Shown: positions 1 through 11,718 of the stretch, piece after piece
Layout of the letters: each line of letters begins with the position of its first letter
Position numbering within the stretch: position 1 is the stretch's first letter
Origin: Guyanagaster necrorhizus
Lineage: Eukaryota; Basidiomycota; Agaricomycetes; Agaricales; Physalacriaceae
DNA length: 64,000 nucleotides
Direction: 5' to 3'
NCBI RefSeq assembly: GCF_019112545.1
Contig: NW_025064895.1
Coordinates: 364,049-428,048, forward strand
Program-made: the position numbers and the translations under genes
The notes under the pieces: model-generated
The model's database searches: none
Seen by the model: the letters and a program-made list of their open reading frames with translations, nothing else
What the model was told of the DNA's origin: nothing

Positions 1-279
1 GAACGGCTTCGATGATACGCTTAGAATCTTTTTAGGATTATTGCCGAGGGTTCTCTGATATTGCACCTGTGCAAAGTCAAGGCTCAGAATCTCTAAGGAG
101 TCACTTTTCTTCTTGAGTTCTTGCTCACTTTCCTTCCGGTTTTTGAGCTTTTGCTGCACGACCGCTTCTGCGGCGCCACCTTTACTCCAGCTCTCCACCA
201 ACAACTTGCGAAGACTACGGTTGGAGGCAGCTGTGGCGAAGAATGGTCGGTCATTGAATTCTGGCACCCCTGCTCGCAT
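1..279 (-). CDS. Unrecognised coiled-coil protein, partial at left edge
   Basis: An open frame on the minus strand begins at an ATG at 277-279 and is still open at base 1, so the 3' part lies outside the window. The roughly 90 visible residues start MRAGVPEFNDRPFF and then turn strongly charged, with Lys/Glu/Gln-rich heptad-like stretches (KLKNRKESEQELKKK) that suggest a coiled coil. No stop interrupts the frame across the whole 279 bases. I do not recognise the family. An upstream exon is possible, because the region before the ATG contains candidate splice sites. The next gene (from 754) is on the same strand and lies upstream. Confidence 0.45.
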   Translation of the reverse strand, partial: MRAGVPEFNDRPFFATAASNRSLRKLLVESWSKGGAAEAVVQQKLKNRKESEQELKKKSDSLEILSLDFAQVQYQRTLGNNPKKILSVSSKPF

Positions 280-753
280 ATTCGTCAATAGAATCAGAGA
301 CAAAAAGAGTTCGACTAACAACTTGCAGACATGAAAGGCAAAAATTACACGGACGTATAAATAAGTATAACGCATAGCGACGCGTCAAAACGAGTACCAT
401 ATAAAGAGGCGGTGACCATAAAAGTTCATGAAAGGGCTGGGGAACAGAATAGTACAATGGAAACCGTATACATAGAGTCGTGACAGGAATCACCATGATC
501 TCTCGGGAATAAGGTAGATACGGGCCCTCTTAGTCACCCATACATAGCGGTAGTGGCGGGCATTCCATAATTACAAGAATGATCACCTCTCTGCAGCGAG
601 AATTGAGTGATAATACGCCACTGACCAGATACTTCACCACTCACCGTGAAAATAGAACATAGTACACCATTACAAATTGAAGAGACCGTAGTTGAGGGAA
701 TCATTGCTGGAGGCACAGAGGTATAAAGTGAATAGGTAGAGAAAACAGTCACA
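280..753. other. Intergenic, no gene seen
   Basis: Short open frames here are not supported by any family similarity or by splice-compatible neighbours. It probably holds the 3' region of the zinc-cluster gene and the promoter of the coiled-coil gene. Confidence 0.5.
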
Positions 754-2211
754 CTACAAATGTTCAGTGACGACTGATGATGATACCACTAAGCTGGGCC
801 TATCCAAATTAGGGTCAATGACAGGGTAATAAGTTGACGTGTTGTTCTCGTAGATCGGATTCGGTCCCATGGGAGGATGCGGAGGCTGAAAGAAATAAGG
901 TACAGAGAACATAGATGTTTGTGGTGGTTGTTCCATTACAAGTTGCTCCACTGGCTGAATAGAATCGGACGACGAACGTCTTGACTCTGTAAAATCACGT
1001 TGGAGACGGTGTGAGAATAAGTAAGTGTTGAATGCGCATACCAGTATCCATGCCAGCGGGATCTTCGGCTCGGTGACTACATAGATGAGGGTATCCGGCG
1101 GAAGAGCAAGATTTACATGCCCGATCAATGCACTCATAATTCTTACGATCACAATGCGTGCAGGGTCTACAACAACAAAGTGAATGAGATTCACCGCATT
1201 TCTGACGGCTGGATCAGCCTACCGTTCACCGTTACAGCGTATCTTATCCCGCCTAACATCCTCATCAGCTCTCAAGTTTCTGGCAGGTAATCTCCAACCT
1301 ACCTGCAATTAAGGCAGGCCTGTAATAGAATAAAGTAAACGAAAGCACTCGGAGAGACATGATACACAGACCTGCTTGACTCGATGTCCATGTCCACCCT
1401 GCCTCTTGGTATTGATACACTCTTCATTCGCATTTCGACATGGACCACACGGTCTTAGGTCGTCGCATCGCCTATTAGCCTTCCGGCAGCCCTCACAGCG
1501 TAGTTTTGTTGATTTTGGCCCTCGTTCCAACATTACGCATTCCTTTTTCCGGATTACGCAGCGTCCACAAGGTCGTTGCTCGTCGCACTTAGTAGCACTT
1601 TGAGACCCTTCTATAACCACAGATAAGATGATGAGCGACATACCTTTTTGTTGTCCTTACGACACGCTTCACACGCGAGCTTGACCCGCTCCCTACCATT
1701 CGGCCGAGCGCTCCTAGGCGGAAAGGAATTCTGTTGAATGCTCCGCCGTGCTTCTGCATTCGCATCGACACAAGGCAATGCCATCTCCCGGCAACGATGG
1801 CATGGCGCTCCATCTTCACATCGCACCCTCGCCCTCCGACAAGGTCCACAGCCCGTCACGCACTGGTTTGGCGCATATCCCTTCTTCGTGCATACACCAC
1901 AAGGTCTACCGGCTCATATGAGAGGGTATCACGCAGGGCATCGAGGTAGGATCAAACCTGTTCCCATCGCACCCGACCTTGTCACGTCTAAAATAGAAAC
2001 TCAGTGGAAGTGTGTCGACAGCAGATGGGGGTATTACCTGCAAGTTGAGCAAGCCTGTGCTGAAGATCAATCGCGATCTGACAGTAGGACAACAAAACAT
2101 GCATGCCTGGTCCGTGCGTTTGCCGTTCTTCAATGCTTTTCCTAGCGAAAAGCTGAGGAGTGACATGTCTATCGGCTCCTGATGGGGAAGAAGATGGCTG
2201 GGAGGATTCAT
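754..2211 (-). CDS. Protein with five tandem Zn2Cys6 binuclear clusters
   Basis: Splicing six or more exons on the minus strand gives five consecutive fungal Zn2Cys6 clusters, each with the spacing C-x2-C-x6-C-x5-C-x2-C-x6/9-C. Z1 is at about 2054-1870 (starts ACSTCRRDKVGC), Z2 at about 1857-1770 (CGPCRRARVRC), Z3 at about 1680-1535 (CEACRKDNKK, intron 1588-1643, CDEQRPC), Z4 at about 1507-1420 (CEGCRKANRRC), and Z5 at about 1320-1130 (ACLNCRRDKIRC...RPCTHC). A partial sixth motif (ACKSC) follows Z5. The C-terminal 70 residues are Pro/Ser/Tyr-rich and look disordered. Single Zn2Cys6 clusters are DNA-binding heads of fungal transcription factors; five in one protein with no visible middle-homology region is unusual. 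The N-terminal exon is uncertain: an ATG at 2211 is possible, but the frame joining it to Z1 needs an intron I could not fix. Function beyond zinc/DNA binding is inference. Confidence 0.75.
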
Positions 2212-2361
2212 GGCGGTAAAGGTCGAAAAGGGATAGCCCGCTTAATTGGGAAGTGACGCCACATCAAGGTCCTCCGATCATTTTGGATCATTCCGGTACC
2301 TTGCCCTGTAAGTATCACAATTCTCTTAGAGAAAAATACATGGTATACATAAGGCTACATA

Positions 2362-4058
2362 TTATCGCGGGCTACCAGCCATGGGAACGCCGCTCGTTGT
2401 ATCTTCAGCTCGTTGGGTCACTAGGGCATTGGATTCGCTGACAACAGGAGAGGAAATAGCCGTCGGAAGAACTCCTGACTCTGTCCCTGTATCTGTGCCA
2501 TTTTCCAACCAGATGCTAATTCCACCGGTGGAACCACCATCCATGCTATACACCGCAATGTAATTAATGTTCCATTTTGCATCTAAACAGAATATCACTA
2601 GAACAGAGTTCGGAAAATACGAGTGAAAGTACACCCACTCTGGTAATTTGTTGGGTCTTTAACAGCCTCGGCACATGTTCCCGGGCATCCCGCACTAGTG
2701 TAAGTTGCGTTAGCCCAGTCGCCACATAGCGTGGTGTCGATAACCAAGGAGTGATCCTTGAAAATTGATCCCGTATTGCAAGAGGTACCGTTTGGTAAGA
2801 AAGCTGCAGGCTTCCCCCAGCTCGCTAAGTCGGGCGTCCCAGCAATAATATCATAAGGTATACTCGACTTCGGAAAGTGCCAGATCCGAATTCCTTCGTC
2901 ATTCCATAGATGCGCAAAGATACCGCCGCCAATCTTATTGAACTGCTTGCCATAGCTGTAGTTAGGATCGGATGTGTCCACCATCCCACAACCAGAGTTG
3001 TCGCTCTGGTTAACAGCACATTGCTCATTGTTGAGCTTTGCAGTCATACCGTCACTTGCCTGTATCATGCATCCTTCGCCGGTGTGGAATGTATACTGGT
3101 TGGCATTAGCATTGTGAACGTTCTCCAGGACATCAACTTCGCCTGTGAAATGCTTAGTAGTCTGAGGTTGACCACTAGAACAATGGACCGGTACCCTGGT
3201 TGGGCCAGTTGGGACCGACCGTCCTGGCAAGGAAAGGATAAACACCATGAAAAGTAGCTTCATATAACGGGTCCTACCACCAAGCAGGCCAGACAGAGCA
3301 TCCATACGGCATAGCAGAAAAAGATGCAATAAACAGTCCACCATTATATGTTTTGACTGAACTGATGCGGACCCTGGACATTCAAGAAATCGGCAATTTG
3401 ACCCCAGAAAGATTAATAAACATCAACGTACGAGTCCCGATATTCATTATCATTTAAGGACGTCGTATCATCAACAGCAAGCGTTACAGTGCCATCTTCC
3501 CCGACGAAGGCTAACTTCTTCTGCATGGCTGCCTCCATGGCTTGATACTTGACAGAACCATGAGTCGGATCTGCTTCCGACCAGTATTGCCATTTTCTAT
3601 CAAAAACTCTTCAGCCAATGGGAGGCATAAAAGACCGACAATACGAACTCAGGGTTCAGGAAGTCTTTGCCCTTGTACATATCGAGTAAACGATATGTCC
3701 CGTCCGTGCTGGTATCCATCGCAGTCGCAGTCGATACAGGGTTGGTTGACGCATATATACCGGAAGCACCGGCATCAGTGACCTCAGGCGTAGCGGTGAC
3801 CTCTTGCCGTCTAAGGGGAGTATATTTTGACATGTCCACATCCGACAACGTCGTAGGAGAGCCATGTATCAGGACGGTTACCCCGGGATCTCTTTTATAA
3901 ATCGAATCGGATATCGAAGAAGGCATATGCGCCTGGGTATGTTCCAGAGAGTTTCTTCTCTCAGGCGCAGCTCCATTTTCTGCAGGATGGATGGGTAAGG
4001 AAAGTGAGAGGGTCGTAAAGTAAATAACCAGGAGGGCGAACTGAAAGATGGATAACAT
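2362..4058 (-). CDS. Secreted GH16 beta-glucanase (laminarinase-like), copy 1
   Basis: Glycoside hydrolase family 16, probably an endo-1,3(4)-beta-glucanase acting outside the cell on wall or substrate glucan. The first exon (4058 to about 3638) encodes a hydrophobic signal peptide and a Ser/Thr-rich linker of about 100 residues, then the family start YRLLDMYKGKDFLNPE. Later exons give SEADPTHG, MPYGCSVWPAWW, NWPNQGEVDVLE and WNINYIAVYS. The catalytic signature ExDxxE is intact (nucleophile and acid/base Glu). The order and sequence resemble the basidiomycete Lam16A type. A Ser/Thr-rich tail of about 50 residues follows the fold; it is absent from copy 2. At least six exons are needed. The second GH16 gene lies about 1.8 kb upstream on the same strand. 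The long N-terminal linker is unusual for the family. Confidence 0.85.
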
Positions 4059-5827
4059 GACAGAGAAGGATTAGACAAGAAACCAGTTCTCGAAGCTTCT
4101 AAGACCAGCTTAGGAGTGTAGCCGGCACTTGGGCCGTGGAAATGAATGAAAGTAACATTGATTTTGAGAGCTGATGCGTCCTTTATGTAGACTGCTGGCA
4201 AGAGATGTGCATCAGGTTTGCTTAGAGATATAGCAAGAATTGCGATGGACTTGAGCGGTTTTGTACAAGTTTTGTAGTCAAATCAACGAGACCAGTGTCA
4301 GTCGGCCATAGGGATTGTTGATGGTGACTATGAGGACCCGGTCTGAAATCAACAGAAAGCAATCAAGCTTCAAGACGGGTGCACAGTAGCGTTGTCCAAA
4401 GCACAGAGTTATTAAAAGTATGGCTTCTGCTGAGTTGAGTCCCAAGTGCGGGGTCTGACCGACGTCCGTATGGCAGCGATGGCCTGGTCGAGAAGAAACT
4501 GATAGAGCACCTCTCCCTATGAAGCTAATAGTCGAAAGTCCTCAACTATCCACTGGGAGACGCAAACATGCAAGATATTACTGACTGACTGTTCACGTCA
4601 GTGTCTAGGCCTGGGGTAGTGTCGCGACTCGCTTGCACTATTAGGTCGGCGGCGCGGTCAACGGTGGGCACGATAACATCCAGCATCGATAATGCGAGGC
4701 CATTGGAAACGTCGTTCATTGGCCTGAGTATGCGAGGAGTCAGACCATCGAGTGGCGTCGACTCGGAGGACGAACGTACAGTAATGTTCAACTTGGTGAC
4801 GGTGTCGAGGAGTTCGCGTCGGATTGATCCGTAGATCCGACATGCATGGCTGCCGACCTCTGCCGACTTGCCAATCACTGTCCGAACAGTGGTTGATACA
4901 CTCGACGGAATCTGTCTTCCCCTCCCGTGGACCTTCTTCGCGCATGCCCAAGTCCTTCGCATATCCTCCGACCTCGACTTTTTCAAAATCACCGCACCGC
5001 AGCCCCGCAGCCGCCGAAATGCATCCAAGCAGCATTCGGACCCTTGTGAATTAGCTTCTGACCTATAAGTCGAAACTCAGCATGACCTCCGTAGCCGTGA
5101 TTACGCTCTGAGGCGAAGTTCTGCAAACCCCCTCCTCCCCTGCATTTTTTACCCAATGGCCAGATACGGTTCTGCTTATTGTTAGTCTCCCCGTAGGTTT
5201 AGCTCACTTAGTTGTCGACTGCTGCGCCTTGCAGTCGCCTCGCAACAAATTTCCCCGCTTCACAAATTGCCGTCAGATCTTATATATGCAAGTCTTCTTT
5301 CTGATAACGGCTGAAGAAAGTCGACGACACGAGATGGATGCAATGATCATCGCTACATTCGAACAATGGTGGCCACGCGGGATCTTGCTCTCATAAGTGA
5401 CGCCGGAATTCTGGTAACCAAGGGAATACCGCCCCGTTATGTAGTACAATAAGATGATGAATGATCCCTTAAAGATGTAAAGGCGTTGAGTCACCCTCGG
5501 GTTACATGTTCGTTGATCGTCCTACCTCACTTTTCTTCTCGAAGTTTTAGCTCGGGCAAATTGTCACGTCAAGTGTGTATATTCTATGAGCATCACGACT
5601 CGTTACGAACCGCCATACATAATGTACCTGTATAAAACATTATAACCCCAGAACCCCTAATCCTACAAACAGTGTAACAGCAATTAGATAAAAAAAGAGG
5701 ACCAGCACGATCAACGTTAGAGAAGGATCGATGCTACCAGGCATCGCGATGTGTGCATTATGATACAATGATTGAGACGAAAACAAACGTGTAATGATCG
5801 TGACAGGCATACTACAATATGCTCTCC
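4059..5827. other. Intergenic with one doubtful ORF
   Basis: Spacer between the two GH16 genes. A 160-codon open frame on the minus strand (4546-5028, starting MDAFRRLRGCGAV) has no recognisable domain, and overlapping frames of similar length exist on both strands, so I do not call it as a gene. Nothing else was seen. Confidence 0.4.
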
Positions 5828-7100
5828 TTAGGACTGATAAACGGCAATATAATTGAGGGCCCACTGGGCATCTAAGACGTATTATCAGCTTCAAGAGGGC
5901 GAGCCACTGAAATGATTGAGACATACAATCGAAGTTAGTAGGATCAGCAACTGCGTCTGCACATGTTCCGGGACAAGCACCACCGTAGGCAGCGCCGGCC
6001 CAGTCTCCGCAAAGCGTAGTATCAATGGTGAGACTGTGGTCGTAAAAGTGATCGGAGATATTGCACGATGTGGACGGGAAGAAGGCGCCAGGGCTCGACC
6101 ATGATGATGGATCCGGGGTTTGAGACGTGATATCAGCGGGTATCTCGTCGCGGGAAAAGAACCAAATGGAAATGCCATCATCAGCAAGCAGATGTGCGTA
6201 GACGCCTCCCGCAGCCATATTAAAGTTATGACCATAAGAGCGAGTATCGGTTTCTTGGAACGCGCAACCTGTGTTATCTCCATTACTCGAAGTGCATGTG
6301 GTGCTCAGGACCCTGCCAGAGGAAACGCTCTCGTTGGTCAAGGAGCAGCCACTACCGGTGTGAAGCGTATACTGATTAAGTTCCTGTAGATTGACACCCT
6401 CAATGACGTCGATTTCACCTATGAGCAACCAACAGTCAGTATAGACCAATACACTGATTGTACTTAAACTACTGACCACCGTTGGGCCAATCCGGACCGA
6501 CGGACCTAGAAATAAAAGTTGAAAAATGATCGAAATTTAATAAAGGATGCACTTACCAATAAGCGGGCCATATACTGCAACCATGCGGCATGGAATAGAT
6601 GTCCGCAATGAATAGGCCACTACTGTACTGAGTTTGTGAGCTGATACGAACTCTATATTCGTCAATCAGCACCGGCAGATGGCAGTCGTTGAAGAAATGC
6701 TCACGATGCCCGACTTTGGCCCGACTGTAACGTGGTAGTATTGTCAACCTTAAGGATGGTAGTACCGTCGTCCTGAACATAGGCGAGGCCTTTGGAAGCA
6801 GCATCCTCCTTGGTCTGATAATCAACGAGGCCGTTAGTCGGATCGGACTCTGAGAAAAAGTCCCATTCACTGCGGCAAAAAAAAGTGAGCGAGCTGTCAA
6901 CGGGATAAAGATAGATCTCCTCACTCTAAAAATGACTGTCCCTGATACATGTCCTTCAACGTATAAGTGGCTTTGCGAACGTGGGGGGTTGATGCAGCGC
7001 GATTGGACATCCTGCGATGTTGGCGCGAAATACGATCATGTCCATGGGCGCTAGCAAAAACCGGCAAAGCGAGAGTGAAGAGCGCAGCGAAGGAATGCAT
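5828..7100 (-). CDS. Secreted GH16 beta-glucanase (laminarinase-like), copy 2
   Basis: A paralogue of the gene at 2362-4058 with the same exon logic. The ATG at 7098-7100 starts a signal peptide (MHSFAALFTLALPVFASA) followed by a short basic linker and YTLKDMYQGQSFL. Subsequent exons give WDFFSESDPTNG, MPHGCSIWPAYW, DWPNGGEIDVIEGVN and WALNYIAVYQS, then a stop at 5828. The catalytic signature EIDVIE is complete. Length, about 320 residues, fits the family. It lacks both the long N-terminal linker and the C-terminal tail of copy 1. The open frame that reads through the last intron down to 5640 ends in a hydrophobic stretch; if that intron were retained the protein would gain a possible membrane anchor, but splicing to the YIAVYQS end fits the family better. 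Confidence 0.87.
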
Positions 7101-8222
7101 TATTGTTGAAGGAGAGTTAATAAATGAGAGCGAAAGAGATAATGAGGATCAGATGCCAGCTGAACCGTGCAGAGGGTGAAAGTGAAGGACAAGAAAGGGT
7201 TAAATTGGTGGGGGCCAGGAGCACAAGGAGCACAAGCTGATGGGGGCGCCGGCGAACCCTTTTATACAGAGCAGCCATTATTGTCCTAACTTGATCAATC
7301 GATCTGTTTGGTAGGCTAAACAAATTTGACTTTTGTAATCGCTATGCCTATTTAGGTACAGAGCTGATTTCGGCACGGACATATCAACGCCAGTCAAGAA
7401 TAATTTCGTGCAGATGCCACTGACTGGAGCAATGCATGAGAAGCCAACAATGGACTCTCATATTCTCGTGAAATAAATCAATGGAAGACTTATTTTTATC
7501 CTAATGAGCATCAACATGCGGAGGTATGAATATATGAAGATCACCAGGTACGACGAGTCGCGGTCTCCGCAAGTGCGATGGAACAGCATCTGTGGCAGAG
7601 ATTCGATATAACGACAGGCACTCGGGAGTGTTTGATGGATGGATGGATACATATTCTGGCTGAAGTCTCCGTGTCTTGTTCCTTACGTAGTGCCCAAGCG
7701 GCGGTGATGTTACAAGCGGATTTTTCGGGGAGCATGAGGAATAGCCGATCACTGACACGACATCCAATTGATGATGGTAAGGCCCCATGAATCTGCGCAA
7801 GGTCTAGTCTTGAATACGCAGAAATGTGCAGGAGGTACTCGCGGTCACCATAGGCATAGATTGTACCCACGGGCAACAACATTCTGAACTATTCTGTAGC
7901 CACTTGAATGACCGCGGACAAAACAGTCTATTAGTCATGAATGCCTCTTGCAACCCCGAGTTCCAGGATGGAGTACTGCGTTGGTCGGCAACTTGTTCTA
8001 CATTACCCCTGAAGATCAACGTTTGAAAAATTTCACCATACCTTCCTTTGACAGACAGATACTGTCAAGAAGGGTCGAGATCACTGTCGACGAAGGTTTT
8101 ACATAACGTATACTCCTAAGAAAATGAATAAAAAGTTCGAGTGACTGAGCTAACTTGTGTTGATCAGGCCGTAGGTGAAAAATTGGATTCCACATGTACT
8201 GATGTCGTACATGGAAACGCAG
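7101..8222. other. Intergenic, no supported gene
   Basis: Holds the GH16 promoter and the 3' flank of the dolichyldiphosphatase gene. Two open minus-strand frames (7541-7882 and 7804-8019) overlap but show no family signature and cannot be joined convincingly. Confidence 0.4.
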
Positions 8223-9148
8223 TTACGATTGCTTTTTATCATGTCGCCTTCGTTTGGAGTCCCATTCTTTTCTCCATCGAAGCCATTCGTGCTCGCGACC
8301 CCCATCTGCCCATACATCCCAGCCGTCGCGTATCTGAAACCAAGTGGATACGGGGTTCGCTAATAGGAATATTTTGAGCTTGCCGAATATTGAAGAAGGT
8401 TGCCGCCGCGGAAGTATTTGAGAAGCAACAAAGAGCATGATGGCAAAAAAGACGCCAATGCCGAAACCCCACAAAATTTGATGTGCGTTATGGTATCCGA
8501 GAGCATACCTACGTAAATTTGCATTAGAAAATAAGACCGCCATGGTGGTACCAGATGCTCACCTGGAATACGCGACAAGAAGAGCCCAACTACAAATTGC
8601 AAAGTAGACCAGGACGCGCCATGTAAAATCAAGTAGGGTATAACCAGTTGTCCCGAATTTGTGTTGGAAATAGAGATGGCAAATCAGAAACGTTGCGAAG
8701 TAGCCCATGTATTGACTATGAGAGGATGGAAATCCATATCCATTACCTATACGCTGAAATATGTGAACGTGCGCATGAAACCGATTCTCACAGCACACAC
8801 CGACAGAGCCTGCAGGTCTGTTCTCTTTTACAGCCCGTTTAATCAACCAGCTCAAGGCCTCACAGGCGAACTGCCCCGCCCACATCACTATGACGACGTA
8901 CTCTCGAGTTTGTACGGCCAATGACGCATACGCTGGCTACATTGATCAGTGATGGCTGAGCACAGATATCGTGACACATACCATGAGAAGAATAGGGCTC
9001 AGTGTCACTAGAGCGAGCCCAAGAGATAATAGAGAAGAATCATCGTCTACAAGGACGTATTCGCATCAGCGGTTCACACAGGAGAAGAAGCCCTACAAAG
9101 AACGTGCGTCAAGTCCAGCGATGCTTGCGGACCACGGTGATAGGCCAT
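8223..9148 (-). CDS. CAX4: Dolichyldiphosphatase (PAP2 superfamily)
   Basis: Hydrolyses dolichyl diphosphate on the lumenal face of the ER, recycling the lipid carrier for protein N-glycosylation. Five exons from the ATG at 9146-9148 assemble to LDLTHVLYDDSS, then several membrane segments. All three PAP2 motifs are present: KRAVKENRP (K-x6-RP), PSSHS (8700 region), and SRYALGYHNAHQ (SR-x5-H). The HxxxQ ending in place of HxxxD is as I recall usual for the dolichyldiphosphatase branch. The C-terminus is a basic, Trp-rich cytosolic tail (WLRWRKEWDSKRRR), also typical. It is divergently transcribed from phosphoglucomutase with about 210 bp between start codons. Confidence 0.9.
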
Positions 9149-9358
9149 TATTCCAAACTGCGGTATAGTGGGGAAGGTATTCGGTGGTGTATCGACCGTA
9201 ATAGTGACAATCACCCTGGTGCACGACGAGGACGACGACGGGGACTAATACCACTCACACCGCTTGTCGCTCACCATCGTCATCATGTGATGTGACGTCA
9301 AACATTAAAGCAGTCAGATTGAGCTCCAACTGGTCTCACTCTCTTACTTTCTCCGTCA
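9149..9358. promoter_or_regulatory. Short bidirectional promoter region
   Basis: The 210 bp between the divergent dolichyldiphosphatase and phosphoglucomutase starts must carry both promoters. It contains GTGACGTCA-like bases at about 9291-9299, a CRE/ATF-type palindrome. The functional reading is inference from position. Confidence 0.35.
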
Positions 9359-11375
<2,017 letters not shown>

Positions 11376-11718
11376 TCTGAAAACGGCGTGTTTCCCTGAA
11401 ATAATGACAAATAATCGATGTAAAATTAGTATTCATGTTAGATGAAGGTTCTTTCTTTGCACCTTCTTAGATACGGTCAATGTATTGAAGCTGAAGTTCA
11501 CTATACCGAGTAGATGGCTGAAGATATTGAACAGCTTTCGCGGGTATCGCAATATTTTGAAATAACGTCATTCGCTGGTTGCGGGTAAAAGTGAAATTAA
11601 TTGGTCCCGACCCTTGGTCAGTACGCCATGAATTTCTTCTTCAATACTCCAGCCTCCTGAATACAACAGAGAATCTCCATCAAATCTATCCATACATTAT
11701 GCAAAACTCTGAGTTTAG

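Noticed and set aside
1738..2145. Plus-strand open frame of 135 codons over the zinc-cluster gene
   Set aside because: It is the antisense shadow of cysteine-cluster exons; its own translation has no domain.
4546..5028. 160-codon minus-strand open frame
   Set aside because: No domain, and several competing frames on both strands; GC-rich low-bias sequence can leave such frames open by chance.
7541..8019. Two overlapping minus-strand frames as a small gene
   Set aside because: No splice join produces a coherent protein and no family motif is visible.
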